Below are positions 28,450 through 36,970 of a stretch of DNA of 64,000 bases, piece after piece. The notes beneath the pieces are model-generated. The model ran no database searches, was not told the origin of the DNA, and was given only the letters and a program-made list of their open reading frames with translations. The stretch is from an uncultured bacterium (lineage in GTDB: Bacteria > Spirochaetota > Leptospiria > Leptospirales > Leptonemataceae), in assembly GCA_937928085.1 (NCBI GenBank), contig CALFVU010000006.1, forward strand, positions 285,426 to 349,425. The letters are read 5' to 3'. The translations under genes were made by a program, and so were the position numbers. Positions within the stretch are counted from its first letter, which is position 1. Each line of letters begins with the position of its first letter.

Positions 28450-29304
28450 ATGGAAGAAAAACTTATAGATCAAGAAGAAGTACAAGAAAGCTTAGAAGAA
28501 AAAGATCTAACGTTAGAATTAACAAATACAAGAAAGATCATTTTGATTGTTGTAGGTTTTATTACTTATTTTTTATTTTTATTGTTTTTACTTCCTTATT
28601 CTAATTTATTGAAAAATTTTCTTAAAAATTCTTTTAAAGAATATCAATTGGAGTTCTCTACTTTAGAATTTGGTTTTTTTTCTCCAACTATAGTAAAAAA
28701 TTTGTATGTTTCTAATCAGTCCAATATCGATGTTTCTTTAGAAACGCTAACATTAAAATTAAATTTTTTTTCTTTTTTATTGTCAAAGCAAATTGAAAGT
28801 GAAGTTTTTTCAAGTTCTGGAAGTTTAAAATTGAATGAGTTGAATATCAACATAAAAAATTTTAATAGTAAACTTCAACTAGAAAACATTGAAACTCCTA
28901 TAGAAAAATGGTCTGGAATGATCTCTATTCAGATTAAAAATCTTGAACTTCTTGAACTCTTTGGACAATTAAAAAATTTCAATCTTCCAGAAAATCAAAG
29001 AGAAATTCGAAATTTTAAAATACAAATTGTTATGGATAAAGGGAGTTATACTTCGAGAGTTTTGCAATTAGACTCTGAACTTTTTCAGATAAAAGGTGCT
29101 ATCAGTGGCAATCTTTTTTCCAACATTTCCAATACAACCATATCCGGTAAAATATGTTTCGCACCTAACCAAAATTTAGAAGAAAAAAATCCTTTTCTTT
29201 ATAGTTTGTATTTAGGGGCAGGTGGTAGTTTAGGGGGGGAGTTATGTGTAAAAATATCAGGGAGTTTAGCAGATTTAAAATTCAATGTAGACCAAACCCA
29301 GTAA
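28450..29304 (+). CDS. gspN: Type II secretion GspN-like protein
   Basis: A 284-residue protein with an acidic N-terminal tail of about 28 residues, one membrane segment (about 30-50) and a periplasmic beta-rich body. The pattern YQLEFSTLEFGFFSPTIVKNLYVSNQ, followed by repeated amphipathic strands and a Gly-rich end (LGAGGSLGGELCVKISGSL), matches the AsmA-like GspN family found in Leptospira and delta-proteobacteria. Its role in secretion is peripheral and not well defined. It is the last gene of the gspLMN unit. Confidence 0.7.
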   Translation: MEEKLIDQEEVQESLEEKDLTLELTNTRKIILIVVGFITYFLFLLFLLPYSNLLKNFLKNSFKEYQLEFSTLEFGFFSPTIVKNLYVSNQSNIDVSLETLTLKLNFFSFLLSKQIESEVFSSSGSLKLNELNINIKNFNSKLQLENIETPIEKWSGMISIQIKNLELLELFGQLKNFNLPENQREIRNFKIQIVMDKGSYTSRVLQLDSELFQIKGAISGNLFSNISNTTISGKICFAPNQNLEEKNPFLYSLYLGAGGSLGGELCVKISGSLADLKFNVDQTQ

Positions 29305-29406
29305 ATGGTTGATTGCTATTTTTATAAAAAATAAGTTTTTAGAGTTGACAAAAAAGTCAAAAATAATTTTTTTTATCTAAAAAAATATTCATAAAAGGAG
29401 TTGTTT

Positions 29407-30666
29407 ATGCGAAATTTAGCGACAACAATTATGTTGATGATAAGCTTTCAGTTTGTTTATAGTCAAAATTTGACAAATATGTTTAGAAAACCAGGAGTTA
29501 TTGGAGATTCCCTTTCTCAAGGTTTTTATGGTGTAACTGTAGAAAAAAAAACACAAGATTGGGCTTATCCCGTTATTGTTGTAAAGCAAGCAAATTCTTC
29601 TTTAACCTATAATGAATTAAAAGGACCTTATGTTAATCTTGAAGATGTTTTAAAAGGAAATTGCGGTGTATCTTGTATTGCATCTTCGATTATAGGGGGT
29701 AATCAAAAAACATATGATCCTCCTACCCATGCTGGAATTACAGGCGCTGACTATACGAATGTTTTAAAAACTAGTGGAACTTGTGAAGATATAACAGCTA
29801 CAAAATGGGTAAAAGAATGGTATTGGGCAACTTGGTATTGGTATACGTATCGTTGGGTTCAAGTACCTGATTGCAAAAAACCTGACAAATTTCATCAACT
29901 AGGTTTAAGAAATTCTGGAACTCAGATTCAAATTATGGAAAAAATAAAACCTACTTTTATTTTTGCTTCTGTAGGTGCAAATCATGTTCTGTGTACAGCA
30001 TTACATACGAATTTAGATTGCTTAGACGAAGCAAGATTTAAGCGAGATTTTAATGAAGTATTAGTAAGACTTTCTCGTATAGGAACAATCCAAGGAGGTG
30101 TGATCTTTACAGTACCGAATGTGACTGCAATAGCTTATTTAGAAAACTATAGAGACCCTCAAGGAAGATCTAATTATTCTGGTTTAAAGCCATTTTATAG
30201 AACTTCTGTTTCCAATCCCGGCCAAGTATTAGATTCTAATGAGGTGGCTGTGATTCGAAATTTTTTAACTATGTTGAATAATGAAATAAGAAATAAAGCT
30301 GCCGCATACAATTACGCTTTGGCTGATGCAGAGTTAATTTTCGAAGACATTAGGGAAAATGGAAGACCTATTCGCGGCCCGAACAATTGGTCACCGGGAA
30401 ATGCGGGTGCAAATTGGCCTCTTCCTAATAAACCAGGTGTATTTAGTTTAGATGGGGTCCATCCAAATCGATACGGGCATGCAGTATTAGCAAATGAATT
30501 AATTAAAGCGATAAACCAAAAATATAGATTTTCTATTCCTTTAGTTGATGAATATGCTGCATGGTATTATGATTCTTTAAACAGAAATCCTGTAGATTTA
30601 AAAAGATTTTTATCAGAAAATATTATTGGACAAGCGATAAGCTGGCTCATCAATATTTTTACATAA
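29407..30666 (+). CDS. Secreted GDSL/SGNH-family hydrolase
   Basis: About 419 residues with a signal peptide of about 20 residues ending VYS-Q. The SGNH blocks are visible: block [10 protein letters not shown], block [13 protein letters not shown] (GxNH instead of GxND), and block [19 protein letters not shown] with the catalytic Asp and His. Such enzymes are secreted or surface lipases and esterases. ATG 29407 is chosen over TTG 29401 because AGGAG (29396-29400) sits 6 bases upstream. Its own promoter may include TTGACA at 29345. A strong hairpin terminator follows. Being next to gspLMN, it is a plausible type II secretion substrate, but that is inference. Confidence 0.85.
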   Translation: MRNLATTIMLMISFQFVYSQNLTNMFRKPGVIGDSLSQGFYGVTVEKKTQDWAYPVIVVKQANSSLTYNELKGPYVNLEDVLKGNCGVSCIASSIIGGNQKTYDPPTHAGITGADYTNVLKTSGTCEDITATKWVKEWYWATWYWYTYRWVQVPDCKKPDKFHQLGLRNSGTQIQIMEKIKPTFIFASVGANHVLCTALHTNLDCLDEARFKRDFNEVLVRLSRIGTIQGGVIFTVPNVTAIAYLENYRDPQGRSNYSGLKPFYRTSVSNPGQVLDSNEVAVIRNFLTMLNNEIRNKAAAYNYALADAELIFEDIRENGRPIRGPNNWSPGNAGANWPLPNKPGVFSLDGVHPNRYGHAVLANELIKAINQKYRFSIPLVDEYAAWYYDSLNRNPVDLKRFLSENIIGQAISWLINIFT

Positions 30667-30676
30667 ACTTTAGTTT

Positions 30677-30710
30677 AGTAAGCCACATTAGTGGCTTACT
30701 TTTAATTTTG
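30677..30710 (+). terminator. Rho-independent terminator after the GDSL hydrolase gene
   Basis: A 9-base perfect stem GTAAGCCAC / GTGGCTTAC with an ATTA loop, extended by one A-T pair, is followed by TTTTAATTTT. The next gene has its own Shine-Dalgarno right behind it. Confidence 0.9.
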
Positions 30711-30720
30711 GAGGAATCTC

Positions 30721-31368
30721 ATGGGGAAAAAATTAATGATTTATTTTATTGGTATAATAATAATTCTTATAGTTATCACATTATATTTTTTTATTCAACC
30801 TGTCAAAAAAAAAGAAGAAATTTCTATAAAAGAAAAAGAAATAGATGAGCAAGAAAAGAAGGAATACTATGTAGATGCTCCTAAACCAAATTTAGATCCA
30901 GAAGAAGTTTTTAAGTTATGGCCAGATCTTGCTAAAAAGATGGAGGTTGATCAAGAAAAAATTGATCAAGAGTGGATTGATTTTGCGAGAAAGTACCCCA
31001 ATAATTTTTATATTCCTACAAAATATTTAAATCTTACAGAAAAGCAAAAAGAGGAGAGAATAAAAGAATTAGAAAATTTTGCTGATATAGAATCAAGAAT
31101 TGCATCTTTAAAATCTAAGTTGGAAAGAGACTCTAAAGTTGGTATTGATGGACCTGAGGCTCCTGAAAAACCGAATCTAGCTCCTGAAGAACAAAAAGCA
31201 TATTTTTCTTATAAAATCAGAGAATTAGAATCACGAATTCAACTTATAGAATATTGGTTAGAGAATCAAAATATCAATCCTGAGCAAAAAAACAATGCAG
31301 AAGAAGAAATTAAACAGTGGAAAAAAGAATTATCTGAATACCAATCTTTGTTAAAACAAATTCCATAA
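30721..31368 (+). CDS. Membrane-anchored coiled-coil protein, paralog of the gene at 61663
   Basis: A 215-residue protein with one N-terminal membrane segment (residues 5-26), an acidic linker and a helical body. It carries the pattern F/Y-A-R-K-Y-P-N-N-F-Y-I-P followed by Glu/Lys-rich coiled coils. The protein at 61663 carries the matching LREKFPNNSLIP plus a similar helix pair, so these are two copies of one unnamed family. Shine-Dalgarno GGAGGAA at 30710. The lipoprotein gene follows after 10 bases. Function unknown; a periplasmic structural or sensor role is possible. Confidence 0.65.
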   Translation: MGKKLMIYFIGIIIILIVITLYFFIQPVKKKEEISIKEKEIDEQEKKEYYVDAPKPNLDPEEVFKLWPDLAKKMEVDQEKIDQEWIDFARKYPNNFYIPTKYLNLTEKQKEERIKELENFADIESRIASLKSKLERDSKVGIDGPEAPEKPNLAPEEQKAYFSYKIRELESRIQLIEYWLENQNINPEQKNNAEEEIKQWKKELSEYQSLLKQIP

Positions 31369-31378
31369 ACATGTAATA

Positions 31379-32980
31379 ATGCAAAAATCATTGTTGACAA
31401 TTTCTTTTATTCACTTTCTTTTATTTAATTGCGGACCTCCAAAACCCAATACGATGCCGGAACCTATTGATATTTATCAAAGTTATACAAAAGAAGAATT
31501 AACAAAGATGTTAAATTCAGATTCTTGGATAGAAAGATCTAGTGCTGTTTTATATATACAAAAAAATTTTCTAAAAGAATTTACCAAACAAATATTCATT
31601 ATGCTACAAAAAGATCCTTCTTCTTCTGTTAGGCAGATTTCTGCTCTAGCTTTGGCAGATTTTGGATTTTATGAAGCAATACCCACATTACTTTTTTTAC
31701 TAAAGAATCCAAAATTAGAATCAGGAGAAGTCATCGATGTAGTTTTTCTTATAGATGCAATTGGTAAGTTTAAAGATTATAACAGTATAAAAAAAATAAT
31801 AGTTTTTTTGAAAGACGATGATTCTACCAAACGACTAAAAATTGTAAAAATTTTGGAAGAATCTGAAGAGTTTTTAACTAATTATCAAAAAGATGAGTTA
31901 GGAAAAATCATTCTTAATGATGCAATGATGAATAAAGATCAAGAAAAATCTCGAACATATGCTATGGCACTGGGGAGATTAAAGTATAAACCTGCAGAAG
32001 AATATTTATTAAATTTGTTAAGAAATCCTGATGAATTCGAAAATACTAAAGCCGCCTCTATATTGGCTTTAGGAAAAATTAAAAGTACAAAATCAATACC
32101 TATTCTGTTTGAATATCTAAAAAATTATCCTTCTAAGTTGTCAGAAAATTCCTATATTGCACTAAAGGAAATAAAAGACAAAAGGATTGTAGAACCTTCA
32201 TTTAATTTAATCCAAAAAGAACGATTAGAAGTTCAATTACTTTTGGTGGATATTCTTACAGAAATTCCAGAAGAATCGATTAAAGAAAAAGCGTACTCTT
32301 TATTTCGCAAGAAGAATAAAAATTCTTTAGCTTCTTTATCTCTTTTACTGGGAAAGTTAAAATACAAAAAAGCAACAAAAGAAATAGAAGAAATTTTAAA
32401 AGATAAAACATTACAAAACAGAGAAATTATTGCTCAATCCTTAGGATGGATGCAAGATCATTCAGCAATACCTACTTTAATAGAGGTTTTGCAAGAAAAA
32501 GAAGGAGAGGGCAGATATGGAGCAGCGTGGTCATTAGGAGTGTTAGAGGCTCAGGAAGCAACACCCTACTTAATCAAAATGGCAAAAAGTAAAGATCAAA
32601 AACTTGCAATTTTATCGATCGAAGCTTTAGGACATATTAAGGATCCAGACTCATTAGATGTTTTGGAGGATTTGATAAAAGATAAAAATAAGCGAATGTA
32701 TGCAATCGATACTTTGACTTATTTTCCCAATTCAAAAGCATTGTATATTTTAAAGAAGTATGCTTTCAAAGAAGGAGAAGTTTCTCATTTAGCGATAGAA
32801 GCTTTATCAAAAAGAGAAGAAAAAGAAGTAGTTCCTATTTTAATTAAGATTTTAAAAAATACAGATACAGAATCGATAAAAGCAAAATTATTATATAAAG
32901 CGTTACAAAGAAAAACAAAAAAAGACTATATTACAAAAAATCAATGGATCGAATGGTATAATAATACTTATGATAACTAA
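31379..32980 (+). CDS. HEAT-repeat (PBS lyase-type) lipoprotein
   Basis: A 533-residue protein. The signal peptide ends in LLFNCGPP, a spirochaete-type lipobox with Cys18. The body is a series of about ten HEAT/PBS-lyase repeats (for example SSSVRQISALALADFGFYEAIP, KAASILALGKIKSTKSIP, GRYGAAWSLGVLEAQEATP). Such solenoids act as protein-binding scaffolds. It is expected at the periplasmic side of a membrane. It lies directly after the coiled-coil membrane protein and 20 bases before the DUF3095-like gene. No binding partner can be named. Confidence 0.85.
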   Translation: MQKSLLTISFIHFLLFNCGPPKPNTMPEPIDIYQSYTKEELTKMLNSDSWIERSSAVLYIQKNFLKEFTKQIFIMLQKDPSSSVRQISALALADFGFYEAIPTLLFLLKNPKLESGEVIDVVFLIDAIGKFKDYNSIKKIIVFLKDDDSTKRLKIVKILEESEEFLTNYQKDELGKIILNDAMMNKDQEKSRTYAMALGRLKYKPAEEYLLNLLRNPDEFENTKAASILALGKIKSTKSIPILFEYLKNYPSKLSENSYIALKEIKDKRIVEPSFNLIQKERLEVQLLLVDILTEIPEESIKEKAYSLFRKKNKNSLASLSLLLGKLKYKKATKEIEEILKDKTLQNREIIAQSLGWMQDHSAIPTLIEVLQEKEGEGRYGAAWSLGVLEAQEATPYLIKMAKSKDQKLAILSIEALGHIKDPDSLDVLEDLIKDKNKRMYAIDTLTYFPNSKALYILKKYAFKEGEVSHLAIEALSKREEKEVVPILIKILKNTDTESIKAKLLYKALQRKTKKDYITKNQWIEWYNNTYDN

Positions 32981-33000
32981 GATCCAGCGGAGCTGTAAAA

Positions 33001-34182
33001 ATGGAAAATATTTTAAACAATTCACGGGATTTTTATTTTCGTCTACCCGTTATTACAAATTTTTACGAAATGGCAAATCAGAAGTACTATGTTTCGCCGC
33101 CAGAGGATTGGTATTTAATTATTGCAGACATTAAAAATTCTACACAAGCAATTCAAGAAGGTAGATATAAAGATGTAAATATTTCTTCTGTTCTTTGTAT
33201 AGTAGCTATAGCAAATCTTTTAAAAACTTTAGAATATCCTTTTGTATTTGGTGGTGATGGTGTGACATTATTAATTCACAGTACTTACTTAGAAGAAGCT
33301 AAAGATATACTATTTTCTTTAAAACAACTTATACTGGAAAATTTTAATTTAGAAATTCGTATTGGGGGCATTTCTATAGCAGAACTTAGAGATAAACAGT
33401 TATCTTTAAAAATTGCTAAACTTCAAATCTCTAAGTGTTATTATCAAGCATTATTTTCAGGAGATGCAATTGATTATGTCGAAAATTCCTTAAAAAAAGA
33501 AGAAATTATTTTTTTAGAAAAAAGAGAAAGAAAACAAGTGGATTTAACTGGATTTTCTTGTCGATGGGAAGATATAGAAACATTAGATGATTGTTGTATA
33601 GCTTTAATTATTAAAATTATCGAAACTAAAAATCAAGAAAAAATTTTAGAAATGATACTATCAAAATTAAAAGAAATTTATAAAGAAATAGACAATTGGC
33701 ATCCTGTAGCAATATCAAATATGAAGACGATATCTTTGGATTCACAATATGTTAAATTAGAGGCAAATCTGACAAATTCAAAAAAAAGTTTTTTTAATGT
33801 TTTAAAAATAATTGTTCAACTAATCTTAGTGAAATTTTTTACAAGACTCCCTTTTAAAATTGGTGTAGAAGTTAACTATCAAGATATCACAGAGATAAAA
33901 AAAATGAATTATGTTTCTTCTGATTTTAAAAAACTTGAGGGCTCTTTAAAATTAATACTTCGATCCTCTCATAAACAAAAAGATCTTTTTATTAACTTTT
34001 TAGAAAGCTTATATAATCAAAAAAAAATTACTTATGGTTTCTATACGGATCAGAAAGTTCATATTACTTGCAGTGTTTTTTTGGATAAAAAACAAGATGT
34101 TCATTTTATAGATGTGGTGAATGGAGGTTTTACAAATGCAGCCAAGATGCTAAAAGAAAAAGAAAAGCAAATCAAAAACTAA
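33001..34182 (+). CDS. DUF3095-like protein with a cyclase-like core
   Basis: A 393-residue cytoplasmic protein. Residues about 35-200 show DWYLIIADIKNSTQAIQEGRYKDVN and YPFVFGGDGVTLLI, matching the DUF3095 family, which keeps the strand plus Asp pattern (IAD-x-x-x-S-T, GGDG) of class III nucleotidyl cyclases and GGDEF folds. The second half is helical and ends in a probable second ferredoxin-like domain. Whether it makes a cyclic nucleotide is unknown. A GGAG Shine-Dalgarno precedes the ATG. It is the last gene of the unit that starts at 30721. Confidence 0.75.
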   Translation: MENILNNSRDFYFRLPVITNFYEMANQKYYVSPPEDWYLIIADIKNSTQAIQEGRYKDVNISSVLCIVAIANLLKTLEYPFVFGGDGVTLLIHSTYLEEAKDILFSLKQLILENFNLEIRIGGISIAELRDKQLSLKIAKLQISKCYYQALFSGDAIDYVENSLKKEEIIFLEKRERKQVDLTGFSCRWEDIETLDDCCIALIIKIIETKNQEKILEMILSKLKEIYKEIDNWHPVAISNMKTISLDSQYVKLEANLTNSKKSFFNVLKIIVQLILVKFFTRLPFKIGVEVNYQDITEIKKMNYVSSDFKKLEGSLKLILRSSHKQKDLFINFLESLYNQKKITYGFYTDQKVHITCSVFLDKKQDVHFIDVVNGGFTNAAKMLKEKEKQIKN

Positions 34183-34506
34183 CTTATCTTATTTTTAATT
34201 ATAAATAGAATCTTTAGATATTATAAAATATTTATATAAAAACCAAAAAAATTTAATGATTTTGATAATCGACCACATTAAATTTTAATTTTTTAATTAG
34301 ATTATATATAATATTGAGTTAATATCTACTTTTATAGAAAAATTAATGATTTGAGATTTCTGCATAGAATCCCGATAAATACAATATCGATTTATAAAAT
34401 ATTCTTGTATATCTTTTTGATTGTAAGCTGTTTTTGTAAAATCATAAAATCAACTATTGTTAGATACATAAAAAAGATTAAAATTTTTTATTTTGAAGAG
34501 GAAAAT
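34183..34506. other. Non-coding A+T-rich stretch
   Basis: About 320 bases with no convincing gene. A TTG-started frame at 34351 is open to 34572, but its upstream part has no ribosome site or recognisable content. Only the final ATG at 34507 has a plausible Shine-Dalgarno. No terminator or RNA gene is apparent. Confidence 0.4.
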
Positions 34507-34572
34507 ATGACTCTTTTTTTTAAAAAATTATTTATCAATCATTTAAAAAAAGTAGAAGAAAAGGTAAAATAA
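34507..34572 (+). CDS. Possible 21-residue small protein ahead of the RHH/PIN pair
   Basis: A short frame starting at ATG 34507 (MTLFFKKLFINHLKKVEEKVK) follows GAAGAGGAAAAT, a fair Shine-Dalgarno, and stops 16 bases before the RHH gene. It is basic and amphipathic. It could be a translated leader or chance. I include it only because the ribosome site and position are good. Confidence 0.25.
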   Translation: MTLFFKKLFINHLKKVEEKVK

Positions 34573-34588
34573 AAAATTGTGTCTTTAT

Positions 34589-34861
34589 ATGTCTATTTCA
34601 AAAAAATTCAAAAAAGAGACAAGAAAAAAAAGATTTAATATTTTATTAACAAATTCTGAAATGGATTTTTTAAAAAAAATTTCTCAGTTAGAAAATAAAT
34701 CAATTGCAGAAATTTTAAGAAATGCTGTAGATTTTTTGTACAATCGCAATTCACAAGAAAGAAAAATTGATATTTTGAATCATATAAAAAACAAGTTTTA
34801 TTTAGATATCGAAGAAGTTCAACTTTTAAAAAATTATGAAAACTATCTTAATCGACGATAG
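34589..34861 (+). CDS. Ribbon-helix-helix protein (antitoxin-like)
   Basis: A 90-residue protein with a basic N-terminus, a strand (RFNILLTN) and two helices (SEMDFLKKISQLENKSIAEILRNAVDFLYN) typical of RHH/MetJ-Arc DNA-binding antitoxins. The C-terminal helix is probably the partner-binding tail. The frame is open from TTG 34577; ATG 34589 gives the cleaner start. It overlaps the next gene by 26 bases, the usual arrangement of an antitoxin followed by its toxin. Fold call from pattern only. Confidence 0.6.
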   Translation: MSISKKFKKETRKKRFNILLTNSEMDFLKKISQLENKSIAEILRNAVDFLYNRNSQERKIDILNHIKNKFYLDIEEVQLLKNYENYLNRR

Positions 34862-35252
34862 TATTTTATTTTATTTAATTTACAAGAATTCTTTAAGAGA
34901 TCAAATCATTCAAACTTTAATGGATTGGATTAAAAATCATAATATAATTTTATCGAATGTGTATGCATTTTTTAAAATTTATCAACTATTTTATCAATCG
35001 AATCGGGTCAAACAATATTATGAATTTTATCAAGATTGTAGTGAGTTTATTACAACGATTTATTCTATAAGTGATCTTATATTTAAAAATGCATTATCAA
35101 ATTCTATTGTATATCAGATTAATTTTGATTTGTGTATACATTTGGAATCAATAAAGGAAACAAAAACTCAAAATTTTTTTTCTTTAACACCTAGTAAAAA
35201 AGAAATTCAAATTATCAAACAACATTATGGAATCGAAGTTATTCAAATTTAA
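34836..35252 (+). CDS. PIN-like domain protein (toxin-like partner)
   Basis: A 138-residue protein that begins with strand MKTILIDDSILFYLIY, placing an Asp where PIN ribonucleases have their first acidic residue. Later come YSISDLIFKNALSNSIVYQINFDLCIHLESI, similar to the helix and central Asp region of VapC, and a C-terminal strand YGIEVIQI. The usual final T-x-D is not clear (FFSLTPSKKE), so the active site may be degenerate. Coupling to an RHH gene supports a VapBC-like module. Its stop overlaps that of the opposite-strand gene within TTAA. Confidence 0.5.
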   Translation: MKTILIDDSILFYLIYKNSLRDQIIQTLMDWIKNHNIILSNVYAFFKIYQLFYQSNRVKQYYEFYQDCSEFITTIYSISDLIFKNALSNSIVYQINFDLCIHLESIKETKTQNFFSLTPSKKEIQIIKQHYGIEVIQI

Positions 35253-35752
35253 TACGAAGCATTACTAAATTCGTTTGGTTCATAAGTTTTTTCTAAAATC
35301 GGTATGTTCAAATTTTGATAGGAAAAAAAATATTGTTCATGTTCATATTCAAGATAAGAAGATAGTATTTGTAAAATTTTAGAAGTAACCCTGTAGGGTA
35401 TATAACTTTGTGACTTAGAATCATACCATAAAGACCAATAAGAATTTTTTATAGGATCATAAAAAATTTCTTTAACACTTGTTTTTACTAGATTGTCTAG
35501 TTCAAATTTTATGGTTTCTTCCTCTAAAAAATTTTTTGCAAGTAAAGGAAATCCTATCACTTTTTTTAAATAGCCTTTTTCTTCTTTCTTATTATGTTTT
35601 AAATGAATGAAGTATCTATTTTGAATTGGATCTTTGTTTAAGTTTAATTTAAAGAATTTAATAACACCATTGTTTGTTATCTGTAGTTTTCCGTTCCACC
35701 AATTATCATTTTCGTCAATCACAATTTCTGTTTCTACGATTTCTGTGAACAT
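35249..35752 (-). CDS. Hypothetical protein downstream of dnaJ
   Basis: A 167-residue protein of alternating strands and charged segments (for example NDNWWNGKLQITNNGVIKFFKLNL and NSYWSLWYDSKSQSYIPYRVTSKI). It has no signal peptide, membrane segment or known motif. It follows dnaJ by about 57 bases on the minus strand and may be the last gene of the heat-shock operon. It converges with the PIN-like gene, and both stop codons lie in a shared TTAA. Function unknown. Confidence 0.65.
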   Translation of the reverse strand: MFTEIVETEIVIDENDNWWNGKLQITNNGVIKFFKLNLNKDPIQNRYFIHLKHNKKEEKGYLKKVIGFPLLAKNFLEEETIKFELDNLVKTSVKEIFYDPIKNSYWSLWYDSKSQSYIPYRVTSKILQILSSYLEYEHEQYFFSYQNLNIPILEKTYEPNEFSNASY

Positions 35753-35809
35753 AAATATTTTTTTGTTTTAAGTATTGATTTTATAATATCAATTATTTTT
35801 ATAAAAGTT

Positions 35810-36925
35810 TTATGGTTTAGAATACGTTTCTTTGTTTAAACCTAATGTGGCAAGTTCTTGATCAAGTTGTTTTATCAATTCTTTTGCTTTGTTTGTTAAT
35901 TTTTGGGGAATGACAACATTCACAATGACTAATTGATCACCGCGATTCGAAGTACCTAAAATGGGCATACCTTTTCCCCGTATTCTTAAAATCTGATTGT
36001 TTTGAGTACCACTAGGAATTTTTAATTTAGCTTTTTTTCCATCAATCAAGGGTACTTCAATTTCTCCTCCCATAATTGCTAAAGGAATAGGTAAATTGAC
36101 TTTTATGATTAAATCGTCCCCTTGCCGTTCAAAAATAGGATGTTTTTTGATAAAGGTTACAATAAAAAGATCCCCATTAGGTCCGCCATTAGGAGCAGCT
36201 TCTCCTTCTCCTTTTAGTCGAATTTTACTACCACTTTCTACACCGGGGGGAATCTTAACAGATATTTTTCTATTTTTTTTGACAACGCCTTCCCCTTTAC
36301 AAGTAAAGCAAGGTTCTTTAACAATTTTTCCAGTACCTTTGCATTGAGGACATGTACTTGTTACAGAAAAAAAACCCTGACTAGTTCTTACTCTTCCGCT
36401 ACCCTGACATAAAGGACAAATTTGAGGACGGGTTCCTTTTCTTGCACCAGTACCATCACAGTCTTCACAAATTTCTTTTCTTGGAATTTCAATGGTAAAT
36501 TCTTTACCCATAGCAGCTTCTTCTAACGTAATTTCTAGATTATATTGTAAATCACTTCCCCTTCGAGCATATTCTCCTCTTGAAAATCGAAAACCCCGTC
36601 CTCCAAAAATTTCTTCAATTATATCAGAAAAATCACCAAAAATATCTGAAAAATCTGTATAGGCTTTATAACCGAAGCCTTCGCTTCCAAATCCTGCTCC
36701 ATTTAATCCTTCTTTACCGTAAGTATCGTAGATTTTTCTTTTTTCTGGATCAGATAAAATTTCATAAGCCTCAGTTGCTTCTTTAAATTTCTCTTCTGCT
36801 TCGGGATTATTTCGATTTCTATCGGGGTGATATTTCATTGCCAGCTTTCTATAAGCTGACTTAATTTCATCCAAACTTGCAGTTTTACTTACACCTAATA
36901 TTTCGTAATAATCTCTGTTTGCCAT
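35810..36925 (-). CDS. dnaJ: Chaperone DnaJ (Hsp40)
   Basis: DnaJ stimulates the DnaK ATPase and delivers unfolded substrates. About 371 residues with the full type I layout: J domain with YHPDRNRN, a short Gly/Phe linker, four CxxCxGxG-type zinc repeats ([33 protein letters not shown]), then the two beta-barrel substrate domains. ATG 36925 is preferred over the in-frame TTG 36931, with AAGGG upstream. It lies about 45 bases after dnaK in the hrcA-grpE-dnaK-dnaJ operon. Confidence 0.97.
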   Translation of the reverse strand: MANRDYYEILGVSKTASLDEIKSAYRKLAMKYHPDRNRNNPEAEEKFKEATEAYEILSDPEKRKIYDTYGKEGLNGAGFGSEGFGYKAYTDFSDIFGDFSDIIEEIFGGRGFRFSRGEYARRGSDLQYNLEITLEEAAMGKEFTIEIPRKEICEDCDGTGARKGTRPQICPLCQGSGRVRTSQGFFSVTSTCPQCKGTGKIVKEPCFTCKGEGVVKKNRKISVKIPPGVESGSKIRLKGEGEAAPNGGPNGDLFIVTFIKKHPIFERQGDDLIIKVNLPIPLAIMGGEIEVPLIDGKKAKLKIPSGTQNNQILRIRGKGMPILGTSNRGDQLVIVNVVIPQKLTNKAKELIKQLDQELATLGLNKETYSKP

Positions 36926-36970
36926 AGTCAACCCTTACTATTAAATTATCCTCCCTTTTTTTTGTGAACT

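Noticed and set aside
34351..34572. 73-residue TTG-started frame upstream of the RHH gene
   Set aside because: No Shine-Dalgarno at the TTG and no protein-like pattern; only the short ATG 34507 part was kept, at low confidence.
36096..36786. Plus-strand frames opposite dnaJ
   Set aside because: They are shadows of dnaJ; the minus-strand protein has complete J-domain and zinc repeats.
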